A stretch of 64,000 nucleotides of DNA from NCBI RefSeq assembly GCF_014648175.1, contig NZ_BMQP01000022.1:62001-126000 (forward strand), in the 5' to 3' direction. This document shows positions 49,329 to 55,882 of this stretch, piece after piece; positions within the stretch are counted from its first letter, which is position 1, and every line of letters begins with the position of its first letter. Made by a program: the position numbers and the translations under genes. The notes below the pieces were generated by a model. It did no database searches and was not told the DNA's origin. It saw only the letters and a list, made by a program, of their open reading frames with translations. This DNA is from Planobispora rosea. GTDB lineage: Bacteria; Actinomycetota; Actinomycetes; Streptosporangiales; Streptosporangiaceae.

Positions 49329-52277
49329 TCAGCGGGTGAACGCCTGGAACTCGGCGGCGCGGACGTGCTCGCGGGCCGGGCTGGCGGTGCCGCAGTCGGT
49401 GGCGGAGTTGGGGTCGTTGTCCTGCTCACCGGCGTAGAGCGGGTTGCCGGTGCACTGGCTGGAGACGACGCGCAACGCCAGGTGGGTGGCCGTGGTCGTC
49501 GGGATCTTGAAGGACTTGATGATCAGGTCGGCGCCGCGCGGGCGCGGCAGGCGGGTCGGGAAGGCGTCGGCCGGGCTGGTGTAGACGACCGAGAAGTTCG
49601 CCGGGGATGAGCAGTCCTTGGCGGTGGCGTCGCAGGCCAGGACCTCGAAGGCGCGCAGGGCGCTGAAGCGGTTCTGGCCGCCGGGGTCGGCGGAGTCGCC
49701 GGTGTTCGGCCGGAGCATGGCGCTGACCTGGACCCGCCGGACCTTGACCGGGTCGGAACCGGCCAGGTCCACGGTGACCGACTTGCCGGCGACCGCGCCG
49801 GTGAGCGAGGCCCAGTTCGTCGCCTCGGTCTCGTCGATCAGCAGGGCCTGGTTGACGCCGTCACCTGTCGCCGCCGCGCCGAGCGTGGCGGAGGCGAGGT
49901 TCTTCGGCAGCGCCAGCGGCAGCGGCAGCGTCACCCCGGGCACGACCGCGAAGGTCACCCGGGTGTGGCCGTAGCCCTCGCCGACGACCAGGAAGTCGTA
50001 CACTCCCGGGGTCATCTCCACGGTGTCGCCGAGCTCGGTGTCCGGGTCGGTGTCGGCGACCGGTACGGCCCGGCCCTCGTAGTGGCCGACGTAGAGCCGG
50101 AGCGCGGCGCCCCTGGCGTCGGCGAGCGGCTTGAGCTGGAGCCTGCCGTTCTTCCCGGTCGGGTTGACGAAGCTCGGGGTGGGGTCGGGGTCGTTCTGGT
50201 TCAGGCTCGCCGCGCCCTCGCCGAGGCCGTGCTCGGCGAACGCCCGCCACATGATGTCCTGGTTCCTGCCGCCGAAGCGGATGGCGTCGGCCGCGAGCAG
50301 CGCGTCCCGGTGGTCGACGTAGCTGACCGCGCCGGAGGCCATCAGCAGCAGCGCGTCGAAGGACAGCTGCGCCCAGCGCCGGTTGCCGGGACACTTCTCG
50401 ACCGCGATCTTCCCGTCGGCGCACGCCCGCTGGACGGCCGGGGTGCCCTTGCCGTACCGCCTGACGAACGCCTCGCGCACGTCGAACTGGGTGGCCGACC
50501 AGATCTCGCCGTCCGCGTGGACCTGCTGGCCGACGAGGTCGTAGGCGATGTCGCTGTAGTTCAGCGGGGACTTGGACATGTCGTAGTTGCGGATGCCGGC
50601 CTTCTTGTCGCCGGTGACGTAGCCGCCGGTCACGTACGGCGTGTCGCCCGCGGGGCGGAAGCCGTACTCGGAGAGGTACTCCATGGCGAACAGGTCGGAG
50701 GTGCTCTCGTTCATGGCGCCCGGCTGGGCCCCGCTCCACCCGGCGTTCGGACCGGCGATCATGCGGCCGGAGATCGCGTGGGTGTACTCGTGGCCGATGA
50801 CCGACATGTCGTAGTCGCCGTCCACGCAGGGCGCGTAGAAGGCACCCGCGATCGGCTGCCAGAGGTACATGTTGGTGATCGGCGCGACCCCGTCGGGACC
50901 GGTGATCTGGTTGGCGTTGTCGCGAACGGTCAGCACCCGCGCGCCCGCCTGGGCGTTGCCCTGCTCGGGGTCGTCGCCGAGGCCGCCGCGGTCACCGTTC
51001 TCGTCCTGCATGTTCCAGGCCGTCTCGGTGAAGCCGAGCCGGTAGGACCAGTCGTGCATGCGGTTGTGCATGGCGTGCAGGTTGGCGATGGCGGCTTCCA
51101 GGTCGGCCTCGCCCGGCTGGTCGAAGACGGCCGGGTCGCACTTGGCGGTGTACCACCTGTTGGTCCACGGGTAGACGTAGTTGCGGCTCGGCGTGAGCAC
51201 GTTGCTGCGGGTGCCGACGGTGAACGGGTCGCCGCTGGCCCGGTTCTCGAAGGTCCGGGCCGCGTTGCCGATGCTGGTGTTCGTCGGCGTGTTCGTGGTG
51301 TGGTCCACGTCCCAGGCCCGCCCCGTCGCCGGATCACCGCCGACGACGTAGTCGCAGCCCGGCCCGGGGACGTAGCACCACCGCGCGCGGGTGTCGGTGG
51401 AGGAGTAGTCGGCCGGCGGGTTGGCCGGGAAGACCTCCCACTGCGGGTTGTCCGGCTCGGCCCGCTGGTCCGCATGGTGGTCCACCAGGTTCTCGCGGGT
51501 CAGGATCGCGCCGCTGACCGCGTCCACGTGGGTGGTGTAGGCGGCGGGTTCGTCACCGCCGCCGATCAGGACCACCTGGTAGGCGCTGTGCGTGCCGTCG
51601 GGCGCGGGTACGGCCACCGCGGTGACCTTCTTGACGGTCGCCGTCGCCAGGTCGATGCCGCCGTCCCGGGCGGCGGCCTCCAGCGCCTGCTGCTCGGTGA
51701 GCGTGGCGGCCGGGGGCGCGGCGGTGGAGCGGGAGAGCGTCGAGGTGACGTGCAGGACCTTGCCGTCCCGGACGCCGATCGCCACCTGTCCGTCCACGCC
51801 CGCGGGCAGGTCGCCGAACTTCTGCCGGAGCAGTACGGCGTGGCCGTCCCCGATCGGGTTGACCGCGACCTTCTCCAGGGCGTCCACGGCCGCGGCGTCC
51901 AGACCGAAGAGGTTCTCGTTGGCCTTCAGGTAGGCCCGGGCCGCCTGCTCGGGATCGGCGCCGAGCCCCTCCGCCAGCGGGGCGGAGCCGGTGACGACGG
52001 CGGGGGTGCCTAGAGCGTTCCAGCGGATGGTGGCGGCGCCGACCGCCTTGGACCGCGCCTGCGGCGGCGCGACGGAGCCGCTCCGGTTGTCCACGTCCGG
52101 CTTGCCGTGCTGCTCGGCCTGGAAGTCGTGGACGTCGGGGGTCTTCCCCGCGGGCCCGTTCTGGACCTCGTTCTGGGTGGCGCTCTGCGCGGCGCCGGGG
52201 ACTGCCAGGGCGGGGAGTGAGAGGGATGCCGCCGCTGCGGCGACGACGGTGATACGTAACCAGGGCTTGCTTGACAC
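49329..52277 (-). CDS. Secreted M36 (fungalysin) zinc metallopeptidase
   Basis: The 982-residue protein has a signal peptide (ITVVAAAAASLSLPALAVPG, cleavage near residue 30), an FTP-type propeptide (ARAYLKANENLFGLDAAAVD, FGDLPAGVDGQVAIGVRDGK) and a fungalysin catalytic domain: SVIGHEYTHAISGRMI (HExxH, near residue 496) and GAMNESTSDLFAMEYLSEYG (third ligand Glu). After about residue 690 come a carboxypeptidase-regulatory-like segment and a C-terminal beta-sandwich (KSVTVDLAGSDPVKVRRVQV) possibly used for substrate binding. It is an extracellular protein-degrading enzyme made as a zymogen. It is monocistronic, with a 131-bp upstream gap holding its promoter. Confidence 0.95.
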   Translation of the reverse strand: MSSKPWLRITVVAAAAASLSLPALAVPGAAQSATQNEVQNGPAGKTPDVHDFQAEQHGKPDVDNRSGSVAPPQARSKAVGAATIRWNALGTPAVVTGSAPLAEGLGADPEQAARAYLKANENLFGLDAAAVDALEKVAVNPIGDGHAVLLRQKFGDLPAGVDGQVAIGVRDGKVLHVTSTLSRSTAAPPAATLTEQQALEAAARDGGIDLATATVKKVTAVAVPAPDGTHSAYQVVLIGGGDEPAAYTTHVDAVSGAILTRENLVDHHADQRAEPDNPQWEVFPANPPADYSSTDTRARWCYVPGPGCDYVVGGDPATGRAWDVDHTTNTPTNTSIGNAARTFENRASGDPFTVGTRSNVLTPSRNYVYPWTNRWYTAKCDPAVFDQPGEADLEAAIANLHAMHNRMHDWSYRLGFTETAWNMQDENGDRGGLGDDPEQGNAQAGARVLTVRDNANQITGPDGVAPITNMYLWQPIAGAFYAPCVDGDYDMSVIGHEYTHAISGRMIAGPNAGWSGAQPGAMNESTSDLFAMEYLSEYGFRPAGDTPYVTGGYVTGDKKAGIRNYDMSKSPLNYSDIAYDLVGQQVHADGEIWSATQFDVREAFVRRYGKGTPAVQRACADGKIAVEKCPGNRRWAQLSFDALLLMASGAVSYVDHRDALLAADAIRFGGRNQDIMWRAFAEHGLGEGAASLNQNDPDPTPSFVNPTGKNGRLQLKPLADARGAALRLYVGHYEGRAVPVADTDPDTELGDTVEMTPGVYDFLVVGEGYGHTRVTFAVVPGVTLPLPLALPKNLASATLGAAATGDGVNQALLIDETEATNWASLTGAVAGKSVTVDLAGSDPVKVRRVQVSAMLRPNTGDSADPGGQNRFSALRAFEVLACDATAKDCSSPANFSVVYTSPADAFPTRLPRPRGADLIIKSFKIPTTTATHLALRVVSSQCTGNPLYAGEQDNDPNSATDCGTASPAREHVRAAEFQAFTR

Positions 52278-52408
52278 CGTGCCTCCTGGGGGGATGGCCG
52301 TCGTTGGCCATGGCGGGCGTGGATCGCGCCTGCTGCGACAGAAGTAACATCTGTCGGGTGTCGTGACAAGATCTGGTAAAGGTTGATAAGTCGGTGTAAT
52401 AGGGCTCG

Positions 52409-52690
52409 CTACTCCGCCTGCCAGAGGTAGGAGATGGGGAGCGCGGTCAGCCGGTCGCCGAACGGCAGGGGATCGGCGCCGATCCGGGAGAGCACGATCT
52501 CGTTCGCGGTGCGGGCGGCCAGGAGCCGGAGCAGGCGCAGCGTCGAACTCGGTCCGTCTCTGAAGGAGCCCGGGTCGCGGAAGGCCGCGTCGAGGAAGCC
52601 GTCCGGCTCGTCACGCAGTTCTTCCTGGGAGAAGGGCCAGAGCTCGAAGAAGACCGCGCGTCCGGCCAGGGACTCCGACAGGGGCGGCAA
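52409..52690 (-). pseudogene. DUF4143-type ATPase remnant with internal deletion
   Basis: The 93-codon ORF joins two separate parts of a DUF4143/AAA ATPase. LAGRAVFFELWPFSQEELRD corresponds to the segment after the sensor in the N-terminal ATPase domain. ANEIVLSRIGADPLPFGDRL followed by TALPISYLWQ corresponds to the extreme C-terminus of such proteins, which are normally about 400 residues. The Walker motifs and most of the middle are missing. A deletion of the interior and loss of the N-terminus explain this. Confidence 0.7.
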
Positions 52691-52724
52691 GGAGAGGACG
52701 CGGCGGCTCTGAATCGGGGATCGG

Positions 52725-52801
52725 GGATCGGCCAGGGGCCTATCGAGGATTCGGCGGCGAGAAATGGAGGATCGGCCAGGGTCCTGTCGAGGATTCGGCG
52801 G
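52725..52801. repeat. Two 33-bp direct repeats upstream of the ATPase remnant
   Basis: 52725-52757 and 52769-52801 match at all but two bases (GGATCGGCCAGGG and TCGAGGATTCGGCGG are common). Shorter related words (ATCGGGGATCGG) precede them. They are non-coding and separate the remnant from the end of the RiPP operon. Confidence 0.88.
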
Positions 52802-52847
52802 GTGTGAGGCCGAGGATCCGCCGGACCGGTGGCGGTGATCCGCGGCG

Positions 52848-54095
52848 TCAGGCCTTCAGGGCGGCGTCGAGCGCGTCGGTGCGGGCCGTACTCCCCCAGA
52901 ACCACTGCACGTGGGCATGGCGTCGCTGCTCGCGCAGCCAGTCGTCGAAGATCCGCCGCTCGATGATCTTCCTCGTCGGCGGGTTCAACGCCGCCGGCTC
53001 CACGGCGAGCACGACGGTGACGCCGAACCCCCCGTCACCGGTCGGGTGGGGGCCGAGGACCGCCCCGGCCCGCGCGCCGTCCGCGTCCGCGCCGTGCAGG
53101 GCGGCGAGGTCCTCCCGCGGGTTCCCCTCGATCCGGCAGGTGCCCAGGCCGGCGAGCGCGGCTTCCGTCGCCAGGGCGGTCGCCAGCGCGCCCAGCTCCT
53201 CCGCCGTCGCGCCCCCGGACCGCTCCCGGAGCCGGGCCGCCGCGACGTCGGCGTCGGCGCGGGCGCCGTAGCGCAGGCGGACCACACGCAGCACGTCCAG
53301 CCCGGCGCCGTGCTCGGCGAAGAAGTCCTCGACCCGTCCGCCGGTCACCCGGCGGCGCAGCCGCGCCACCTTCGCCTCGACGGTGACGATCTCCTCCAGC
53401 CGTGCCTGGCCGAGGCCGCGCTCGGCCATCCACTCCTCGGTCGCGCGGGCGGTGAGGAGACCCCGGGCGCGGCGGAAGGCGTCCATGGCGGCCTGCAGCT
53501 CCTCGTCCGCCAGGTCGGCGGAGGAGGCGGCCACCTCCTGCTCGACCAGGCAGCCGTTGACCAGACGGACGGCGAGGCCGGCGTCCTCCCACAACACGTC
53601 GAGCAGGGAGACGACCTGCTCGATCTGCACGTCGACGCCGTTGACGCGGAGGACGACCTGCTCACCGGAGCGCTGGCTGCCCCGCAGCGGCCAGGGGATC
53701 GCCCGATCCGGGGCGAAGGCCAGGGAAACGGTGCCGCCGGTGGACGGCAGGAGCAGGTCGTAGTGGTAGTCGCCGGTGGCGGCCTCGCGCTGCCACACCA
53801 GCCGCATGTCCGCGCCGGGGTGCCGGGTCCGCAACCGGCCGAGCCGCCCGCGCGCCTCCTCGGGCCCGAGCCCGTCCAGCCCGCGCAACCAGCGCAGGGC
53901 GTCGCCGAGAAGACCGGAGGTCACGGCCTCGGAAGCACCGGAAGCACCGGAAGCACCGGGAGCACCCGCGCCTGGCGGCGTCACGGTCTCCGGGGGCGCC
54001 ACGGTCCCGGCGGGGACAGGGGCAGGGGCGTCCGGGCGCGGCGTGGTGTCCGGGGACGTCGCCGTCTCCAGGGGGGTCGCGGTCTCCGGGGTCAT
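52848..54095 (-). CDS. PpiC-related peptide maturation protein of the RiPP cluster
   Basis: This 415-residue protein ends the RiPP operon. Residues ~1-55 are low-complexity (Thr/Pro/Glu then GASGASGASE). Residues ~60-170 form an alpha/beta region (LLGDALRWLRGLDGLGPEEA, GTVSLAFAPDRAIPWPLRGS). The C-terminal ~200 residues resemble the SurA/PpiC parvulin arrangement: a helical part (ATEEWMAERGLGQARLEEIV, VARLRRRVTGGRVEDFFAEH) followed by a PpiC-like domain ending KIIERRIFDDWLREQRRHAH. I recall a family annotated as a PpiC-related putative peptide maturation protein with this architecture. It has no catalytic motif I can name and may bind or isomerise the Pro-rich precursor. The start overlaps the ATP-grasp stop (ATGA). 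Confidence 0.8.
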   Translation of the reverse strand: MTPETATPLETATSPDTTPRPDAPAPVPAGTVAPPETVTPPGAGAPGASGASGASEAVTSGLLGDALRWLRGLDGLGPEEARGRLGRLRTRHPGADMRLVWQREAATGDYHYDLLLPSTGGTVSLAFAPDRAIPWPLRGSQRSGEQVVLRVNGVDVQIEQVVSLLDVLWEDAGLAVRLVNGCLVEQEVAASSADLADEELQAAMDAFRRARGLLTARATEEWMAERGLGQARLEEIVTVEAKVARLRRRVTGGRVEDFFAEHGAGLDVLRVVRLRYGARADADVAAARLRERSGGATAEELGALATALATEAALAGLGTCRIEGNPREDLAALHGADADGARAGAVLGPHPTGDGGFGVTVVLAVEPAALNPPTRKIIERRIFDDWLREQRRHAHVQWFWGSTARTDALDAALKA

Positions 54096-55084
54096 GCGCG
54101 GGGTCCTTCCAGTAACAGGTCGCAGACGGCCTGGCTGATCGGCAGGCCGGTCAGCTCCTCGATCCACAGCCACTGGCCGTTGGGGTTGATCTCCATGAAC
54201 ACGTACTCGTCCTCGGGCGTGAGGATCAGGTCGAAGGCGCCGTACAGCAGGCCGAGGCGGTCCACCATGGCCAGGCAGCGCCGGCCGACCTCGTCGGGGA
54301 GCCGGTGGACGCGGTGCGGGGTGACGTCGGTGTTGTAGCGGCGCCAGTCCAGCCGGGACCGGTTGGACGCCTGCGAGTGGATCTCGGCGGCGAAGATCTG
54401 CCCGCCCACGACGGTGACCCGCAGCTCCAGGCGTTTGGGCACGTACCGCTGCACGATGACCGGGCAGAACCGCAGCGCGTCCGCGTAGGCCAGGTCGCGC
54501 GGGGAGACCGGTTCGCAGAAGCGGGAGATCGTGTCACCGCTCCGGAGGTTCTCCACCCACGGTTTGGCGAACGGCTTGGTGACGATCTGGCCGTCGTGGC
54601 GGTCGTGGAAGTCCCACAGTTCCCGGGCCTGCGTGGTGATCAGAGTGTCCGGCACGGTGAAGCCCAGTTCGGCCGCGATGATCAGCTGGGAGGATTTCCG
54701 CCCGGCTCGCAGGAGCACGGACTCGGCCGCGGGCACCTTGCGGCAGGGCAGGTGCTCCCACAGGTCGGAGATCAGGCTCGTGCTCTCCCGCGCGGCGTAC
54801 GCCGCGATGGCGGGGTCGGTCAGCTCGGGATGCGCCTGCGGCGGCGTCGGGCGCCGCCACCACAGGGCGGTCAGCTCGTTCAGGTCCACGGTGCCGGTCC
54901 CGGTGCGCAGCAGGCGCCGGGTGAGACCCCGGCCGGTGTAGGCCAGCTCGACGTGCGCCTCCGCGGGGTAGAGCCGGTGGTCGAAGACCGTGACGCGGGC
55001 GCCGCGTCCGGTCAGCAGGCCGGTGACCCGGGTGGCGTGGGGGTCCTCGTCGCCGGTGAGGACGAGGACATGCGGGGCGGACAC
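54092..55084 (-). CDS. ATP-grasp ligase, RiPP maturase (graspetide synthetase-like)
   Basis: This 330-residue ATP-grasp enzyme shows HVLVLTGDEDPHATRVTGLL, the DLNELTALWWRRPTPP block typical of MvdC/MvdD-like peptide ligases, nucleotide-binding IVTKPFAKPWVENLRSG, PVIVQRYVPKRLELRVTVVG, DWRRYNTDVTPH and metal-binding YVFMEINPNGQWLWIEELTG. It resembles the actinobacterial SAV_5884-type ATP-grasp peptide maturases. Such enzymes phosphorylate Asp/Glu side chains of a precursor and join them to Ser, Thr or Lys as esters or amides. The GTG at 55084 has GGAGG 6 nt upstream. Three precursor genes lie directly upstream. Confidence 0.92.
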   Translation of the reverse strand: MSAPHVLVLTGDEDPHATRVTGLLTGRGARVTVFDHRLYPAEAHVELAYTGRGLTRRLLRTGTGTVDLNELTALWWRRPTPPQAHPELTDPAIAAYAARESTSLISDLWEHLPCRKVPAAESVLLRAGRKSSQLIIAAELGFTVPDTLITTQARELWDFHDRHDGQIVTKPFAKPWVENLRSGDTISRFCEPVSPRDLAYADALRFCPVIVQRYVPKRLELRVTVVGGQIFAAEIHSQASNRSRLDWRRYNTDVTPHRVHRLPDEVGRRCLAMVDRLGLLYGAFDLILTPEDEYVFMEINPNGQWLWIEELTGLPISQAVCDLLLEGPRA

Positions 55085-55176
55085 GGGTTTCCTCCGTCGG
55101 GAGCCGGAACGTGGGGCGGGACACGGGCACACGGCACCGCGACACGGTGGGCGGATGCCGGGACGTGGGCGGGGAC

Positions 55177-55220
55177 GCGGCGCGTCATGGGACTTGCGGC
55201 AGGAACCCATGACGCGCCGC
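55177..55220. terminator. Strong hairpin between precursor A and the ATP-grasp gene
   Basis: GCGGCGCGTCATGGG (55177-55191) and CCCATGACGCGCCGC (55206-55220) form a perfect 15-bp stem with a 14-nt loop. A smaller stem, CGTCCT/AGGACG, lies at 55224-55241. Both sit in the 207-bp gap after the last precursor gene, so they probably act as a partial terminator or RNA-stabilising element that keeps precursor transcripts more abundant than enzyme transcripts. Confidence 0.85.
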
Positions 55221-55291
55221 TCCCGTCCTCCACGAAGGACGGGTTCCACGACACGGGCTTCACGGAGAGAGCACGGGCCCTCTCCGCCCGG

Positions 55292-55444
55292 TCAGTCCTG
55301 GACGCAGACGCCCGGGGGGTCGATCTGGGTGCCGCCTACTTCGATGACGAGGATTCGCGGCCGACCGCCGCTGATGCCGTGCAGGGCGCTCTCGTCGAGC
55401 TCGTCGCCGACGGGGGCGAGGTCGTTGAGTTCGGTCCGGTTCAT
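55292..55444 (-). CDS. RiPP precursor peptide A
   Basis: This 50-residue peptide is not a named family. The leader (residues 1-27) runs MNRTELNDLAPVGDELDESA then LHGISGG, a double-Gly leader like those cut by C39 peptidases. The predicted core (23 residues) is RPRILVIEVGG followed by TQIDPPGVCVQD. A clear Shine-Dalgarno (AAGGAG, 7 nt) precedes the ATG at 55444. The first ~89 bp are nearly identical to precursor B (two differences), so A and B are a recent duplication with diverged cores. It contains Thr, Glu and Asp that an ATP-grasp enzyme could link, and one Cys shared by all three cores. Confidence 0.88.
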   Translation of the reverse strand: MNRTELNDLAPVGDELDESALHGISGGRPRILVIEVGGTQIDPPGVCVQD

Positions 55445-55643
55445 GCTGTCGCTCCTTCTGCTCTTCGTGAAAGGGCTGCCCGGTCGTACGACCGGCCGGT
55501 CAGTCGTCGCTGAGGCAGACACCCGGAGGGTTGACGTAGGTCCCCCAGATCTCTCGCGGCCGGCCGCCGCTGATGCCGTGCAGGGCGCTCTCGTCGAGCT
55601 CGTCGCCGACGGGCGCGAGGTCGTTGAGTTCGGTCCGGTTCAT
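55356..55643. repeat. Tandemly duplicated leader-coding segment of precursors A and B
   Basis: Bases 55356-55444 and 55555-55643 (89 bp each) differ at only two positions and encode the shared leader up to RPR. The flanking core-coding and spacer sequences differ. This points to recent precursor gene duplication with selection or shuffling confined to the core. Confidence 0.9.
55500..55643 (-). CDS. RiPP precursor peptide B
   Basis: This 47-residue peptide has the same 27-residue leader as A, ending LHGISGG, and a 20-residue core RPREIWGTYV followed by NPPGVCLSDD. The core is shorter and replaces the Asp of the DPPG motif by Asn, so that position cannot be an obligatory carboxylate donor. 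The C-terminal acidic residues and Thr/Ser may serve instead. The ATG at 55643 has AGAGGAA 8 nt upstream. It lies 55 bp from precursor A and 47 bp from precursor C. Confidence 0.88.
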   Translation of the reverse strand: MNRTELNDLAPVGDELDESALHGISGGRPREIWGTYVNPPGVCLSDD

Positions 55644-55690
55644 GGCGTTGTTCCTCTCTCTGGAAAGGGCTGGCTCTCTCGACCGCGGGT

Positions 55691-55840
55691 TCAGTCCATG
55701 GCGCAGTAACCCGGCGGATCGACCTGGGTCAGCGCGATGAGCCTCGGTCGGCCGCCGTTGATGCCGTGCAGTGCGCTCTCGTCGAGCTCTTCGCCCAGCG
55801 GCGTGATGTCCTCGATCCGGCTGCGTGTGCCGTCGTTCAC
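55691..55840 (-). CDS. RiPP precursor peptide C
   Basis: This 49-residue peptide has a diverged leader (MNDGTRSRIEDITPLGEELD then ESALHGINGG) and the core RPRLIALTQV followed by DPPGYCAMD (19 residues). Leader residues conserved with A and B are (D/E)ELDESALHGI(S/N)GG; core residues conserved are RPR, Val/Ile before (D/N)PPG, the Cys and a terminal Asp. The GTG at 55840 follows GGAGGGGG. It is the precursor nearest the transporter gene, 42 bp past its stop. Confidence 0.88.
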   Translation of the reverse strand: MNDGTRSRIEDITPLGEELDESALHGINGGRPRLIALTQVDPPGYCAMD

Positions 55841-55882
55841 GAGCACCCCCTCCACTTCGGGATTTCCTTGATCGAGAGGCTG

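Noticed and set aside
55292..55840. Lanthipeptide or lasso-peptide precursors
   Set aside because: No LanB/LanC/LanM-like dehydratase or cyclase and no lasso B/C proteins are nearby. The modifying enzyme is ATP-grasp.
55292..55840. Microviridin-type precursors
   Set aside because: The PFFARFL leader helix and the TxRxPSDxDE core motif of microviridins are absent; the leaders are of double-Gly type.
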